Source: Flexistipes sp.
Lineage (GTDB): Bacteria; Chrysiogenota; Deferribacteres; Deferribacterales; Flexistipitaceae
DNA: 64,000 nt
Assembly (NCBI RefSeq): GCF_036172515.1
Contig: NZ_JAXKVW010000010.1
Span: 1 to 64,000, forward strand
Direction of reading: 5' to 3'
In this document: piece after piece, positions 7,357-16,196 of the stretch
How the letters are laid out: each line of letters begins with the position of its first letter
Numbering within the stretch: the stretch's first letter is position 1
Notes under the pieces: generated by a model
Databases searched by the model: none
What the model was told of the DNA's origin: nothing
What the model saw: only the letters and a program-made list of their open reading frames with translations
Translations under genes and position numbers: made by a program

Positions 7357-9654
7357 TTATAAGTTCACAACTGTAACCGCTGACCCACCTTCTTTAGGGG
7401 AGGCTTCCTTATAAGAGTTAATACGAACATCATCTTTCAAATAGTCACGAAGTCCCCTTTTAAGGGCTCCCGAACCCCTGCCATGTATTATAAAAATCTC
7501 TGAAATATTCGCCAGAATAGCTTCATCTATGAATTTATCAACCCTGTCCCATGCTTCATCAACCGTTTTTCCCACCACTACTATTTCCCTTTTAACCGCT
7601 GTATTTGGCGGAGTACTTACCTTCACCTTTTCTGAACTTTTTACGCTTTCTTTAGCGTTTTTATTTATTTTCCTGCCAATAATGTCATTTTTATTCATTT
7701 TCACTTTAATCCCGCCCATATCAACATACACTCTGTCCTTGTCAACATCGAGTATTTCCGCTTCTTTATTATACTTTTCCAAGAAGACAGTATCGCCCTT
7801 ACTGATATTTTCAACAGGCTTATCGTGTTTTTTTACATTATTTAACTTTTCCTCTGTAGCTTTTATATCTTCATCCAGCTGCTTTTCCGGGTAAACCGGC
7901 TTTTTGCTTCTCACTTTTCTTTTTAATTTTTGAAGCAGCGAATAGGATTCTTCGAGAATTTCTGATTCTTTCATTCTAAGTTTTCTGTTTATCTCTTTCT
8001 CCCTTCTTTCAACGTCTTCTTTTTGTTCAAGAACATTTTGTTCATGTTGTCTCAGCTCAAAAATCCGGCGCTCAAGTGCAGCTTTTTGTTCATTCAGTTC
8101 ATCCAGTTTAAATTCAGCCTGACTGGAATTTCTGGCAATAATATTTTCAGCATTTTTTATAACAGTTTCATTAAAACCAAGCTTTCCGGCTATAACAAGA
8201 GGATTTGATTTTCCTACCACCCCTGAAAGCAGCCGGTACTTTGGCAGAAAATTTTCATAATCGAAATCCACCGAATAGATAATTGCTTCTTTATGTTTCA
8301 ATGCATATTTTTTAACTTCTGAAAAATGGGTTGTAACCACAACTTTTGCATCTTTTTCAAGCAGGTATTCTATTATCGATACCGCAAGAGCAGCACCTTC
8401 TTTGGGTTCGGTACCTGTACCCAGTTCATCCAAAAGAACCAGGCTGTTTTTATCTGCTTCATCCAGAATATTCTTTATATTCAACATATGAGAAGAAAAC
8501 GTGCTCAAGTCCAGAATAAGTGACTGTTTGTCACCTATATCTGCAAACACAGAGTAAAAATCGGTCATTTTAAGAGCCTTACCAAACACTGGTAGTCCGC
8601 ATTTAGCTATAATACAGTTTAAACCGGCTGATTTCAGTGCAGCGGTTTTACCGCCTGTGTTAGGTCCGGTTATAACGGCCAGATCATTATCCCTTCTCAA
8701 CACAAAGTCTATTGGTACAGACTCAGCTCCTTTTAACAGATAAATAAGGGGGTGATGCACACTATCAAAAATAACATCCTCACCAAATTCAGGGAATGTA
8801 TACATTTTGTTTTTGTAAAATTTTGCTATTTCAAAATAATATGCAAAATCGGTGTAGGCATTTACAGTCGTCGTGACTTCATATATGTGAGACTTAATGG
8901 CATCAAGCAGCATCCTGAGTATTTTATAAACCTCATCACTTTCCCTGCTTTTAAGATTCTCGAAATCGTTATTAAGATCAATAACAGCAGTTGGCTCAAC
9001 ATAAAGGGTTTGACCGGTATTGGAGGATGAATAAACCACCCCGGAAAAATACTGCCTGAAATTTGATTTGACAGGGATAACAAATCTACCTTTTATTTCC
9101 TTTATCACTTGTTCCTGTACAAATTTATCGGAATTTCTGCCAAACATTAATTTATTCAGGCTGTCTATCAGACGCTGTCTTGTAGTTTTCAAGGATGACC
9201 TTATCTTCTTGAGCTCTGGAGTGGCACTGTCTTTGACCTTGCAGTCATGCGTTACTTTTTTATCGATTGTTTCAATCAGATCGGAGAGAGAAAACATGTT
9301 TTTTAAGATATCTCTCAGACTAACAACATTATCACTTTCAATAAGAGTTTTTTTAAGCTCGGAAACGTCCTTATGAAAATCCCGGAATTTTCCTATATCC
9401 TCCACCATAAACGATGCATAAGGGTCTTTCAGCCTGTAGTAAAATTCATGATATCCGGAATCATCCGGGAGGGTTATTTTTAAAATCTCACGAATGGTTA
9501 ATGTTTCTCCAAGCAGTTTTTGCTTTTCTTCGATCTTTCTTAGATTATTTTCAGGATGTAAAGATGAAAGTTTCTCTTTGGCAAATAAAGAGGTGAATTC
9601 GCTATCCGCTATCTCTTTAAACTTTTCAAACTCAAGGCTATCGGAATATTTCAT
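7357..9654 (-). CDS. mutS2: MutS2, DNA mismatch-like ATPase with Smr nuclease domain
   Basis: 765 aa, near the usual 780. MutS core and lever domains (about 1-300) are followed by the ABC-type ATPase with Walker A GPNTGGKT at 330-337 and Walker B LVLLDELGTGTEP. A long coiled coil (about 510-610) precedes a KOW-like stretch, and the C-terminal Smr domain has IFIIHGRGSGALKRGLRDY. MutS2 proteins suppress recombination and, in Bacillus, act at collided ribosomes. They lack the mismatch-binding domain of MutS1, as here. Placement directly after cvpA is a classic arrangement. Confidence 0.95.
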   Translation of the reverse strand: MKYSDSLEFEKFKEIADSEFTSLFAKEKLSSLHPENNLRKIEEKQKLLGETLTIREILKITLPDDSGYHEFYYRLKDPYASFMVEDIGKFRDFHKDVSELKKTLIESDNVVSLRDILKNMFSLSDLIETIDKKVTHDCKVKDSATPELKKIRSSLKTTRQRLIDSLNKLMFGRNSDKFVQEQVIKEIKGRFVIPVKSNFRQYFSGVVYSSSNTGQTLYVEPTAVIDLNNDFENLKSRESDEVYKILRMLLDAIKSHIYEVTTTVNAYTDFAYYFEIAKFYKNKMYTFPEFGEDVIFDSVHHPLIYLLKGAESVPIDFVLRRDNDLAVITGPNTGGKTAALKSAGLNCIIAKCGLPVFGKALKMTDFYSVFADIGDKQSLILDLSTFSSHMLNIKNILDEADKNSLVLLDELGTGTEPKEGAALAVSIIEYLLEKDAKVVVTTHFSEVKKYALKHKEAIIYSVDFDYENFLPKYRLLSGVVGKSNPLVIAGKLGFNETVIKNAENIIARNSSQAEFKLDELNEQKAALERRIFELRQHEQNVLEQKEDVERREKEINRKLRMKESEILEESYSLLQKLKRKVRSKKPVYPEKQLDEDIKATEEKLNNVKKHDKPVENISKGDTVFLEKYNKEAEILDVDKDRVYVDMGGIKVKMNKNDIIGRKINKNAKESVKSSEKVKVSTPPNTAVKREIVVVGKTVDEAWDRVDKFIDEAILANISEIFIIHGRGSGALKRGLRDYLKDDVRINSYKEASPKEGGSAVTVVNL

Positions 9655-9664
9655 AAATCTTTAG

Positions 9665-10177
9665 CTATTCTCTATTGAAAGGGTTTTCTTTACGGACTTC
9701 AGGTAATTTATTAAGCATATCAAAGACATAGGGTGTAATTTTTATAAGTCTTTTTGATATTGCTGAATTTCTGACATTCTTGCTGAATGCCGAATTATCC
9801 GGAGTTAATGTCAGTAAAAAAGAAAGAGCGAGTCCCGTAATAACAGCTGATTTAAAAGCCCCAAACGCAAATCCACCGCTTTTGTCAGCCCATCCTAGCT
9901 GTATGGCTTTAAAAAATCGTGCAAGCAGTTTACCTGAAAGAAAAATGACAATATAGATTAATAGGAAAGCCGTTACAAAACCCAATCCCATTGATACTTC
10001 TTCCGATATCCCCAGATAGATATAAATTTTGGATAACGGGATATAAAACTGGAAAGAGAGTATATAACCGAGAATAAGTCCAAGCAGTCCAAAAACTTCA
10101 TTAATCAAGCCTTTAAACAATCCTTTCACTGCAAAAAATCCTATGACAATGAGAATTACAATATCAGTTATTGGCAT
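9665..10177 (-). CDS. cvpA: CvpA-family membrane protein
   Basis: 170 aa from the ATG at 10177; a TTG one codon upstream is less likely. Four hydrophobic helices, the opening ITDIVILIVIGFFAVKGLFKG, and GLGFVTAFLLIYIVIFLSGKL match the CvpA (colicin V production) family. The family's molecular role is unresolved, with links to envelope stress and cell division. It overlaps the yqeY end by 14 nt and lies 10 nt before mutS2. Confidence 0.85.
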   Translation of the reverse strand: MPITDIVILIVIGFFAVKGLFKGLINEVFGLLGLILGYILSFQFYIPLSKIYIYLGISEEVSMGLGFVTAFLLIYIVIFLSGKLLARFFKAIQLGWADKSGGFAFGAFKSAVITGLALSFLLTLTPDNSAFSKNVRNSAISKRLIKITPYVFDMLNKLPEVRKENPFNRE

Positions 10178-10616
10178 CAAAAGCCTCTTTCACTATTCTG
10201 TTAACCACCTTTCCATCCGCCTTGTTTCCTACTTCTGCCATAACCGCTTTCATTACCTGACCGAAATATTTTTTATCCGGGGAGTCAAGCTTTGAAATTT
10301 CATTTTTAACAATGCTGCGGATTTCATCTTCTGAAAGCTGCTCCGGCATATATTTTTCAAGTACTTTGATCTCCTCCAGCTCTTTGGAAGCCAAATCTTC
10401 CCTGCCCGCCTCTTTGTACTGACTTGCGGAATCCTTTCTTTTCTTAACGGCGGTTGAGACCAATTTAACAATTTCATCATCGTTAAGATCGCCGGATTTC
10501 TCTATTTCAGCATTTCTGATTTCTGATCTAAGCATTCTCACAGCCCCGAGAGCAATTTGATTTTTATCCTTCATAAACTGTTTCATATCTTCAAGTATCT
10601 GTTCTTTTAAAGCCAT
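10164..10616 (-). CDS. yqeY: GatB/YqeY domain protein
   Basis: 150 aa, the usual size for stand-alone YqeY. It starts LKEQILEDMKQFMKDK, has GAVRMLRSEIRNAEIEK, and ends with the helical tail KADGKVVNRIVKEAF that in GatB contacts tRNA. The function of the free domain is unclear. The ribosome site AAGGAGGAA lies inside the end of the upstream adenosyltransferase gene, within its conserved REGGTTYG coding stretch, and the two frames overlap by 26 nt. Confidence 0.88.
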   Translation of the reverse strand: MALKEQILEDMKQFMKDKNQIALGAVRMLRSEIRNAEIEKSGDLNDDEIVKLVSTAVKKRKDSASQYKEAGREDLASKELEEIKVLEKYMPEQLSEDEIRSIVKNEISKLDSPDKKYFGQVMKAVMAEVGNKADGKVVNRIVKEAFDANN

Positions 10617-11139
10617 AGGTTGTTCCTCCTTCTCTTTTTGCCATCACACGTGCCATCATGAACAGCACATCGGACAATCTATTTATAAAAATTAATATCT
10701 CTTTGTCAATCTTTTCATGGGCTGATAGTGATATCACCCTTCTTTCAAATCTCCTGCAGATACTTCTGCAAATATCCGCCTTTGATGATGGAGGTGTTTC
10801 CGACGGTATAATAAAACCATCCAATCTGCCGTATTCCTTTTCCAGCTCTGATAGAAAAAAATCAAGTGAATACTGTTTGTCCTCTTCGAAATTATCAACA
10901 CATTCATTCTTTTTTGTTTCAGCAGAAGAAGCCAAAACTGCATTCAATTTGTATAACTTAATCTGAACCCACTCTATAAAATCAGCAAAATATTTTGCAT
11001 CATGTTTCAGCCATCCCAAAAATGATATCAACTCATCACCTGTGCCGTATGTTTCAACCTTGAGATCAGCTTTGGAAATTTTTTCCCCAGTGAACAGATT
11101 TGTGCTCCCGTAATCACCTTTTCCTGTAGCTATGCTCAT
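10591..11139 (-). CDS. PduO-type cob(I)alamin adenosyltransferase
   Basis: 182 aa from ATG 11139, which has AAGGAG at proper distance; the GTG at 11145 lies within the ribosome site. The enzyme transfers adenosyl from ATP to Co(I) of cobalamin to make coenzyme B12. Visible family features are ATGKGDYGSTNLFTGE for ATP binding, RSICRRFERRVISL, and FINRLSDVLFMMARVMAK. Its spacing to pfkA is broken by a MITE-like element, so an earlier operon with queC-pfkA is possible. Confidence 0.88.
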   Translation of the reverse strand: MSIATGKGDYGSTNLFTGEKISKADLKVETYGTGDELISFLGWLKHDAKYFADFIEWVQIKLYKLNAVLASSAETKKNECVDNFEEDKQYSLDFFLSELEKEYGRLDGFIIPSETPPSSKADICRSICRRFERRVISLSAHEKIDKEILIFINRLSDVLFMMARVMAKREGGTTYGFKRTDT

Positions 11140-11170
11140 TTTCACTCCTTATTTACAACATAATATAATT

Positions 11171-11371
11171 CAAGTTTCGCACTTAGTTCCGTATAATATT
11201 TGCCTGGGGCGAATATATATGCCCTTTGCCCGTCATTGCGAGGAGTGCTAACGACGAAGCAATCTCCTTTACGGCATTTGAGATTACTTCGGGACTCCGT
11301 CCCTCGTAATGACGTCGTTTGTCCGTCATTGGGCGAGCAAAGACGTGTAAAAAGTGCAAGTGCGAAACTTG
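11171..11371. mobile_element. MITE-like palindromic element, copy 1
   Basis: Terminal inverted repeats CAAGTTTCGCACTT (11171-11184) and its complement (11358-11371) bound 201 bp. The core contains GTCATTGCGAGGAGTG and GACGAAGCAATCTC, a word set also in the copies at 15090 and 61003. The right end stops two bases before the pfkA stop codon. No coding capacity and no clear target duplication are seen. Confidence 0.75.
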
Positions 11372-11373
11372 AT

Positions 11374-12336
11374 TCATTTACTTAACACCTCTGCAATTTC
11401 CAAAAGTTTTTTATCCATTTTACGTTTGTTGTTAAGAACCTCTCCCAGAAGAACAAGTTCTATTTTTCTCTCCTGCAAAGCGGTCATCACCCCACTTTCG
11501 CCCTTAAGCAGCGAATCCACTGCAGAAGCACCCATTCTGGTTGCAAGAATCCTGTCAAAATGTGTGGGGCTGCCACCCCTCTGGATATGACCCAATACGG
11601 TAATTCTCGTTTCAAAACCGCCTATCATATCGAATGTTTTTCCGAAATCGCCGGCAGAACCCACTCCTTCTGCCAAAATTATAACACTTCGGGTTTTTCC
11701 CTCTTCGTATCTCTCTTTTATTTTCTTGATTATATTTTCAATTTTAAAAGGTACTTCCGGGATAAGAGCTGCTTCCGCACCTCCGCTTATTGCAGACATA
11801 AGGGCGAGATAGCCGCAGTTTCGGCCCATAACTTCTATTATAAATGTTCTGTCATGTGAACTTGCCGTATCGTTAATAGTATCTATGCACCACAAAATGG
11901 TGTTTAAAGCAGTATCCACTCCGATAGACATATCTGTTCCGTATATGTCGTTATCTATTGAACCGGGAATACCTATCACCGGAAAATGATATTTATCATG
12001 TATGACCTTGGCACCAGCCAGAGAACCATCTCCCCCTATAACAATAAGTCCTTCTATACCCTGATTTTTAAGATTCTCCATTGCTTTCAGCTGTCCTTCT
12101 TCTTCTTTGAATTCAGGAGCCCGGGCACTTCTCAGAAAAGTCCCCCCTCTCTGTATCATATTGGCTACACTTTTGCTTTCGAGTTTAATAAACTGATTCT
12201 CCATCAATCCACTGTAACCCTGCTCTATACCGTATACTTCCATCTCATAGTTCAAAGCAGTTCTTACGACACTTCTAATAGCGGCATTCATTCCCGGGCA
12301 ATCACCACCGCTTGTCATTACTGCAATTCTTTTCAC
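11374..12336 (-). CDS. pfkA: ATP-dependent 6-phosphofructokinase
   Basis: 320 aa, the exact size of bacterial PfkA. It phosphorylates fructose 6-phosphate in glycolysis. AVMTSGGDCPGMNAAIRS binds nucleotide, and IGGDGSLAGA with Gly in the GGDGS position marks ATP rather than pyrophosphate use. GIPGSIDNDI is the catalytic loop (usually PGTIDND, here Ser for Thr), and MGRNCGYLAL and GHIQRGGSPTHFDR complete the active site. It starts 1 nt after the queC stop. Its stop abuts a MITE-like element, which did not alter the C-terminus length. Confidence 0.95.
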   Translation of the reverse strand: MKRIAVMTSGGDCPGMNAAIRSVVRTALNYEMEVYGIEQGYSGLMENQFIKLESKSVANMIQRGGTFLRSARAPEFKEEEGQLKAMENLKNQGIEGLIVIGGDGSLAGAKVIHDKYHFPVIGIPGSIDNDIYGTDMSIGVDTALNTILWCIDTINDTASSHDRTFIIEVMGRNCGYLALMSAISGGAEAALIPEVPFKIENIIKKIKERYEEGKTRSVIILAEGVGSAGDFGKTFDMIGGFETRITVLGHIQRGGSPTHFDRILATRMGASAVDSLLKGESGVMTALQERKIELVLLGEVLNNKRKMDKKLLEIAEVLSK

Positions 12337-12337
12337 T

Positions 12338-13024
12338 TTAATCCTCCACTGAAGAATTAGCTTTATAGTAAGGAATTGGATCTTTTATTCCGGCTTTCTC
12401 AAAACCTCTTAGGCGCAAAAGGCAGCTGTCACATACTCCACATGCTTTGATTTCGTTTTTATAACACGACCAGGTAAGGTGAAAAGGGACATTCAGCTCG
12501 CTGCCGAATTTAACTATCTCACTTTTAGTCATATCAATTATAGGTGTCTCTATGGAGAGTTCAGTCTCAGGCTTCAACCCCACTTTTAGCACTTCATTAA
12601 AAGCATCATAAAACTCTTTCCTGCAGTCCGGATAGCCGCTGCTGTCCTCAGCAACTGCCCCGATAAATATTTTTTGTGCGCCGATAACTTCAGCCCAGCT
12701 GACACCAATGGATAATATGTTCCCGTTTCTGAAAGGCACATATGTTCGCGGGATGTCTTTCCTTTCGACATTACCTGCTTCTATATTTTCTTTATCATCC
12801 ACAAGAGAAGAGCCTCCGATCTTTTTTAAATAACCTATATCCACGGTAAGTTTATCCCTGCCGTTGAAGTGTTTGTAAAGGTCATTGAAAGACTTAAGCT
12901 CTCTCTTTTCCGTTTTTTGGCCATAATTAACATGCAGGAAATATAATTCATAATCCAGGGAAGCTATTCCTGCTGTCACACAGCTGTCCAACCCTCCGCT
13001 CATTAAAACCACAGCTTTTTTCAT
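12338..13024 (-). CDS. queC: 7-cyano-7-deazaguanine (preQ0) synthase
   Basis: 228 aa from ATG 13024 (MKKAVVLMSGGLDSCVTAG) with ACGGAG upstream; a longer frame to 13120 has no support. QueC converts 7-carboxy-7-deazaguanine to preQ0 using ATP and ammonia, in queuosine biosynthesis. The PP-loop SGGLDS is at the N-terminus, and the C-terminal zinc site has the four cysteines of TWSCYKNEIKACGVCDSC. The other que genes are not in this window. Confidence 0.94.
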   Translation of the reverse strand: MKKAVVLMSGGLDSCVTAGIASLDYELYFLHVNYGQKTEKRELKSFNDLYKHFNGRDKLTVDIGYLKKIGGSSLVDDKENIEAGNVERKDIPRTYVPFRNGNILSIGVSWAEVIGAQKIFIGAVAEDSSGYPDCRKEFYDAFNEVLKVGLKPETELSIETPIIDMTKSEIVKFGSELNVPFHLTWSCYKNEIKACGVCDSCLLRLRGFEKAGIKDPIPYYKANSSVED

Positions 13025-13109
13025 AAAAACTCCGTAAAATTGATAAATGTCAATTTTTTTTGATTCTCTTATCATTATAACCACTTTGGATTTATTCAAC
13101 AAGGAGTTA

Positions 13110-14078
13110 ATGGTGAGCATAAGAAAAATTATTCAGACAATATTTTTTATCTACACCATCTTTGCAGGCATATGGTTCTATGTCTATATCAATGAGCTTA
13201 AAAACGAAAATTATAGTATTTTAAAACCCTCCTCAGTTGAAGGTTTTCTGCCAATCAGCGCCCTTTTGGGTTTAAAAAGGTTCCTTCTTACCGGTACATA
13301 CGACCCTGTTCATCCGGCAGGCCTAACCATCCTGATTGCTGCAGTTGTAATGAGCATATTTGTTAAAAAAAGTTTCTGCAGTCATATATGTCCTGTGGGT
13401 TTTCTTTCGGAACTTATTTCAAATGCCGGTTTCAGATTCACAATTAACAGATGGATATCAGGTTTTCTTGGAAGCGTGAAATATATACTGCTCCTGTTTT
13501 TTCTGTATGTCATTTTTTATCAGATGAGCCTGCAGCAGATAATCTTTTTTCAAAACAGCTCTTACAATAAAATAGCAGATGCAAAAATGCTTTATTTTTT
13601 CCTGGACATCTCAACAACGGGATTTATAGTTATTATAAGTTTGATTTTACTGACTTATCTTTTTAAAAATTTTTGGTGCAGGTTTCTCTGCCCTTACGGT
13701 GCTCTGCTGGGTATTTTATCCTGGCTGTCACCTTTTAAAATAAAAAGGGAAAAAGCCAACTGTATCGATTGCAAAAAATGCCGGGAATCCTGCCCTTCTG
13801 ATATAAAGGTATACAACAAAGAAAGTATCTTTGCCGTAAACTGTATAGGCTGCAGAGAATGCGCACAGAATGAAACGGCTGTAAAGCAGCATTGTCTCAG
13901 AATGATTAACAAAGACAGGTATTTTGGAAAATATGAAAACTTATTATCAATAGCAGCGACCTTGATATTCTTGCTTATATTTATTGCTGCATACTTTACA
14001 GGGCACTGGAATTCTCCTGTTTCTAATGAAGAATATGCTCGCTTTCTGGATTCAATCAGAAGCCTCTCACACCCTTGA
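13110..14078 (+). CDS. NapH/CcoG-like polyferredoxin membrane protein
   Basis: 322 aa from ATG 13110; a GTG at 13113 is an equally spaced alternative after AAGGAG. Membrane helices alternate with conserved cysteine loops SFCSHICPVGF and FWCRFLCPYGALLG, then two 4Fe-4S sites appear as CIDCKKCRESCP and CIGCRECAQN...HC. This is the NapH/RdxA-type layout, in which the protein passes electrons across or along the inner membrane. No partner oxidoreductase gene is adjacent. It diverges from queC across a short shared promoter region and converges on the GGDEF gene. Confidence 0.82.
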   Translation: MVSIRKIIQTIFFIYTIFAGIWFYVYINELKNENYSILKPSSVEGFLPISALLGLKRFLLTGTYDPVHPAGLTILIAAVVMSIFVKKSFCSHICPVGFLSELISNAGFRFTINRWISGFLGSVKYILLLFFLYVIFYQMSLQQIIFFQNSSYNKIADAKMLYFFLDISTTGFIVIISLILLTYLFKNFWCRFLCPYGALLGILSWLSPFKIKREKANCIDCKKCRESCPSDIKVYNKESIFAVNCIGCRECAQNETAVKQHCLRMINKDRYFGKYENLLSIAATLIFLLIFIAAYFTGHWNSPVSNEEYARFLDSIRSLSHP

Positions 14079-14088
14079 TTACAGCAGT

Positions 14089-15054
14089 TTATTCTTTCTC
14101 AATAACCAATTTGTTCCTGCCTTCCCTTTTCGCCTGATACATTAATGAATCTGCATTTGCCAGCAGCGTATTCATTTCGTCATTTCTGATTTTAACTGCA
14201 CCGATGGATATTGTATAATTAATGTTTTTAGCCCCGTTTAAGTTCAGCTTTTGATTTTCAATTTTCTGTCTTAGCCCTTCCAAAAGCCTCACAGCATCTT
14301 TATAGTCAACATTGATTAATATAATCCCAAATTCTTCTCCTCCCAAACGGCCAACAAGGTCACTCGACCTGAAACTGGCTTCAAGCATACGGGCAAAATG
14401 TTTTAGTACTTCATCACCAATACCATGCCCGTATTCATCATTTATAATTTTAAAGTGGTCTATATCCAGCATTGCAAAGTAAGCCGGTATATCCCTCTGC
14501 CTTATAATGTTTGAAATGAGTTTACTTCCAATTTCCTGGAAATATCTTCTGTTATAAAGACCTGTAAGATAATCTTTCTCAGACATATCTTTTGCCTTTT
14601 CATACATTTCATGTAAAAGGGCATTTTTTGATTCCAGTTCCCTGGATTGAAGCATAAGATTTGCATGGGCTTCAGCCAGTTTGTTCTGTGATTCTTTCTC
14701 ATTACTTATGTCTATGGCAAAAGAATATTTAGCAATTTTATCCCCGGGCCAGTATATAGCACGCTCTTCAAGTCTGTACCACCTTTCGTCAACATCATTG
14801 AACTCTTCATGAACAACAGTTTTCCCGCTTTCTGCTGCTTCTTTACTATACAGTTCACCAATTTTGCAAAAAATACATGGCTTATCATACCCATACAGAA
14901 CCTCATAACATTTACCGTTAACATTAGTCCCGATTTTTTCTTTCAATTTCGTATTCATATACAAAATTTCATATGATTCCATATCCACCACATAAGCGTA
15001 AAACGGAATCAGATCAAAAAGTTTCTTAAAAACACCGTTTTCCACAGAACTCAT
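14089..15054 (-). CDS. PAS-GGDEF diguanylate cyclase
   Basis: 321 aa from ATG 15054, chosen because GGAG lies 6 nt upstream; an ATG at 15060 touches the ribosome site. An N-terminal PAS domain (about 8-125) carries a cysteine cluster, KCYEVLYGYDKPCIFCKIGE, which suggests redox or metal sensing. A coiled coil leads to a GGDEF domain starting DYLTGLYNRRYF. The active site reads GGEEF, and RSSD five residues before it is an intact inhibitory I-site, so it should make c-di-GMP under product feedback. It is soluble. A MITE-like element separates it from the CheY gene upstream. Confidence 0.88.
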   Translation of the reverse strand: MSSVENGVFKKLFDLIPFYAYVVDMESYEILYMNTKLKEKIGTNVNGKCYEVLYGYDKPCIFCKIGELYSKEAAESGKTVVHEEFNDVDERWYRLEERAIYWPGDKIAKYSFAIDISNEKESQNKLAEAHANLMLQSRELESKNALLHEMYEKAKDMSEKDYLTGLYNRRYFQEIGSKLISNIIRQRDIPAYFAMLDIDHFKIINDEYGHGIGDEVLKHFARMLEASFRSSDLVGRLGGEEFGIILINVDYKDAVRLLEGLRQKIENQKLNLNGAKNINYTISIGAVKIRNDEMNTLLANADSLMYQAKREGRNKLVIEKE

Positions 15055-15089
15055 AGACATCTCCGAACTTTTTTAATAAATATAGTATT

Positions 15090-15283
15090 CAAGTTTCACA
15101 CTTACCCTTTCAGCACGTCTTTGTTCACCCTGTTAAATATCAGCTTTGCTGATTGCCAGTGGCATTTAACAGGGCAGGGAGTGAAAACGACGAAGCAATC
15201 TCACTTTTCTTTTTAGAGATTGCCACCCGCCCACTTAAGGTGTTAAGTGGGCGGCCTCAATTACAAAGCCAAGTGCAAAACTT
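15090..15283. mobile_element. MITE-like palindromic element, copy 2, with nested hairpins
   Basis: Ends CAAGTTTCACACTT (15090-15103) and AAGTGCAAAACTT (15271-15283) match the other two copies. An exact 12-bp direct repeat AAATATAGTATT flanks it (15078-15089 and 15284-15295), as expected of a target duplication. Inside are two extra hairpins: CCCTGTTAAAT/ATTTAACAGGG (15128-15174) enclosing ATCAGC/GCTGAT, and CCGCCCACTTAA/TTAAGTGGGCGG (15227-15254). The core GACGAAGCAATCTC is present. No coding capacity. Confidence 0.82.
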
Positions 15284-15320
15284 AAATATAGTATTTAATA
15301 TTTTCGCATTAATAATTCAG

Positions 15321-15698
15321 CTAATCTCCAATGTTGCCCAAAATTTTTTCAATCATGGCATTTATACGTTCTTTATTAAAGGGCTTTAAAATATAGCCGA
15401 CAGCCCCCGCCTCGATAGCACTAACAATCATCTGCTCCTGACCGTGTGAAGTAACAACCATCACAAGTGCCTTCGGGTTTTTATCCAAAATTTTCTTTGT
15501 GGCTTCAATACCGTCCATATCCGGCATTGTAATATCCATACTGACCAAATCAATTTTGTTCGAATCATATTTTTCGATTGACTCTTCACCTGTTTTTGCA
15601 GTGTCAACCACTTTATGCCCCAGTGATTCGTAAATTTGTATCAGCTTTTTATTAATAATCGAAGAATCATCAACGACCAGAATTTTTAATTTCTTCAT
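15321..15698 (-). CDS. CheY-like single-domain response regulator
   Basis: 125 aa, a lone receiver domain. Acidic pair D10-D11, phospho-acceptor D55 in SMDITMPDMDG, Thr83 and Lys105 in GYILKPF are all present, so it should be phosphorylated. There is no output domain. Its ribosome site AGGAG lies in the end of cheX, and the genes overlap by 29 nt. It is the likely target of the CheA-like kinase two genes upstream, with CheX as its phosphatase. The ultimate output is not visible; no flagellar genes are in the window. Confidence 0.92.
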   Translation of the reverse strand: MKKLKILVVDDSSIINKKLIQIYESLGHKVVDTAKTGEESIEKYDSNKIDLVSMDITMPDMDGIEATKKILDKNPKALVMVVTSHGQEQMIVSAIEAGAVGYILKPFNKERINAMIEKILGNIGD

Positions 15699-16194
15699 AA
15701 CTAACTCCTGTCATCGGTCTGATTAACAAATAAATGTGAAGTTTGCCTCGGGATGTTACGATTTTTGAGCTGTAAAATTCAGTATCCTCTTTATTTATTA
15801 AATTTCTGCTGCCTCTGTGGACAACAGGAGGTGAAAGTTTAATAGGAGATTTTACACTTTTAAAATCTCTCAGAGAATTACCTATAGTCATATTCATTAT
15901 CTCCCCTGCACTTTCCTCTTTATACAATTCAAGCTCGGTGGCATCAACATCAATTCCGTTAACAAATTTTTTAAAGATAAACTCGATAAGTGTTTTTTCA
16001 TAGCTGAACGCAAATACGGACGGAACATATCCCCTTAATACGATAAAGGAATTAAGGTAATCCGGATTTATTTTCACTACATCTTTCATATAAGTTGTGG
16101 TTTTGAAAACCTCCAAACCGAATTCCCCTTCCAGCAGCCTAACACAATTTTCTGTAACCAGATCAATAATTTTCATAAACCCCACATTAACCAT
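15670..16194 (-). CDS. cheX: CheX-like chemotaxis phosphatase
   Basis: 174 aa. The C-terminal two thirds match the CheC/CheX/FliY phosphatase fold, with a single active-site helix GEIMNMTIGNSLRDF carrying the E-x2-N motif (E98, N101) that removes phosphate from CheY-P. GGAG precedes the ATG at 16194 by 5 nt. It sits between the CheA-like kinase (2-nt gap) and CheY (29-nt overlap), giving a compact kinase-phosphatase-regulator unit. Confidence 0.8.
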   Translation of the reverse strand: MVNVGFMKIIDLVTENCVRLLEGEFGLEVFKTTTYMKDVVKINPDYLNSFIVLRGYVPSVFAFSYEKTLIEFIFKKFVNGIDVDATELELYKEESAGEIMNMTIGNSLRDFKSVKSPIKLSPPVVHRGSRNLINKEDTEFYSSKIVTSRGKLHIYLLIRPMTGVSYEEIKNSGR

Positions 16195-16196
16195 GT

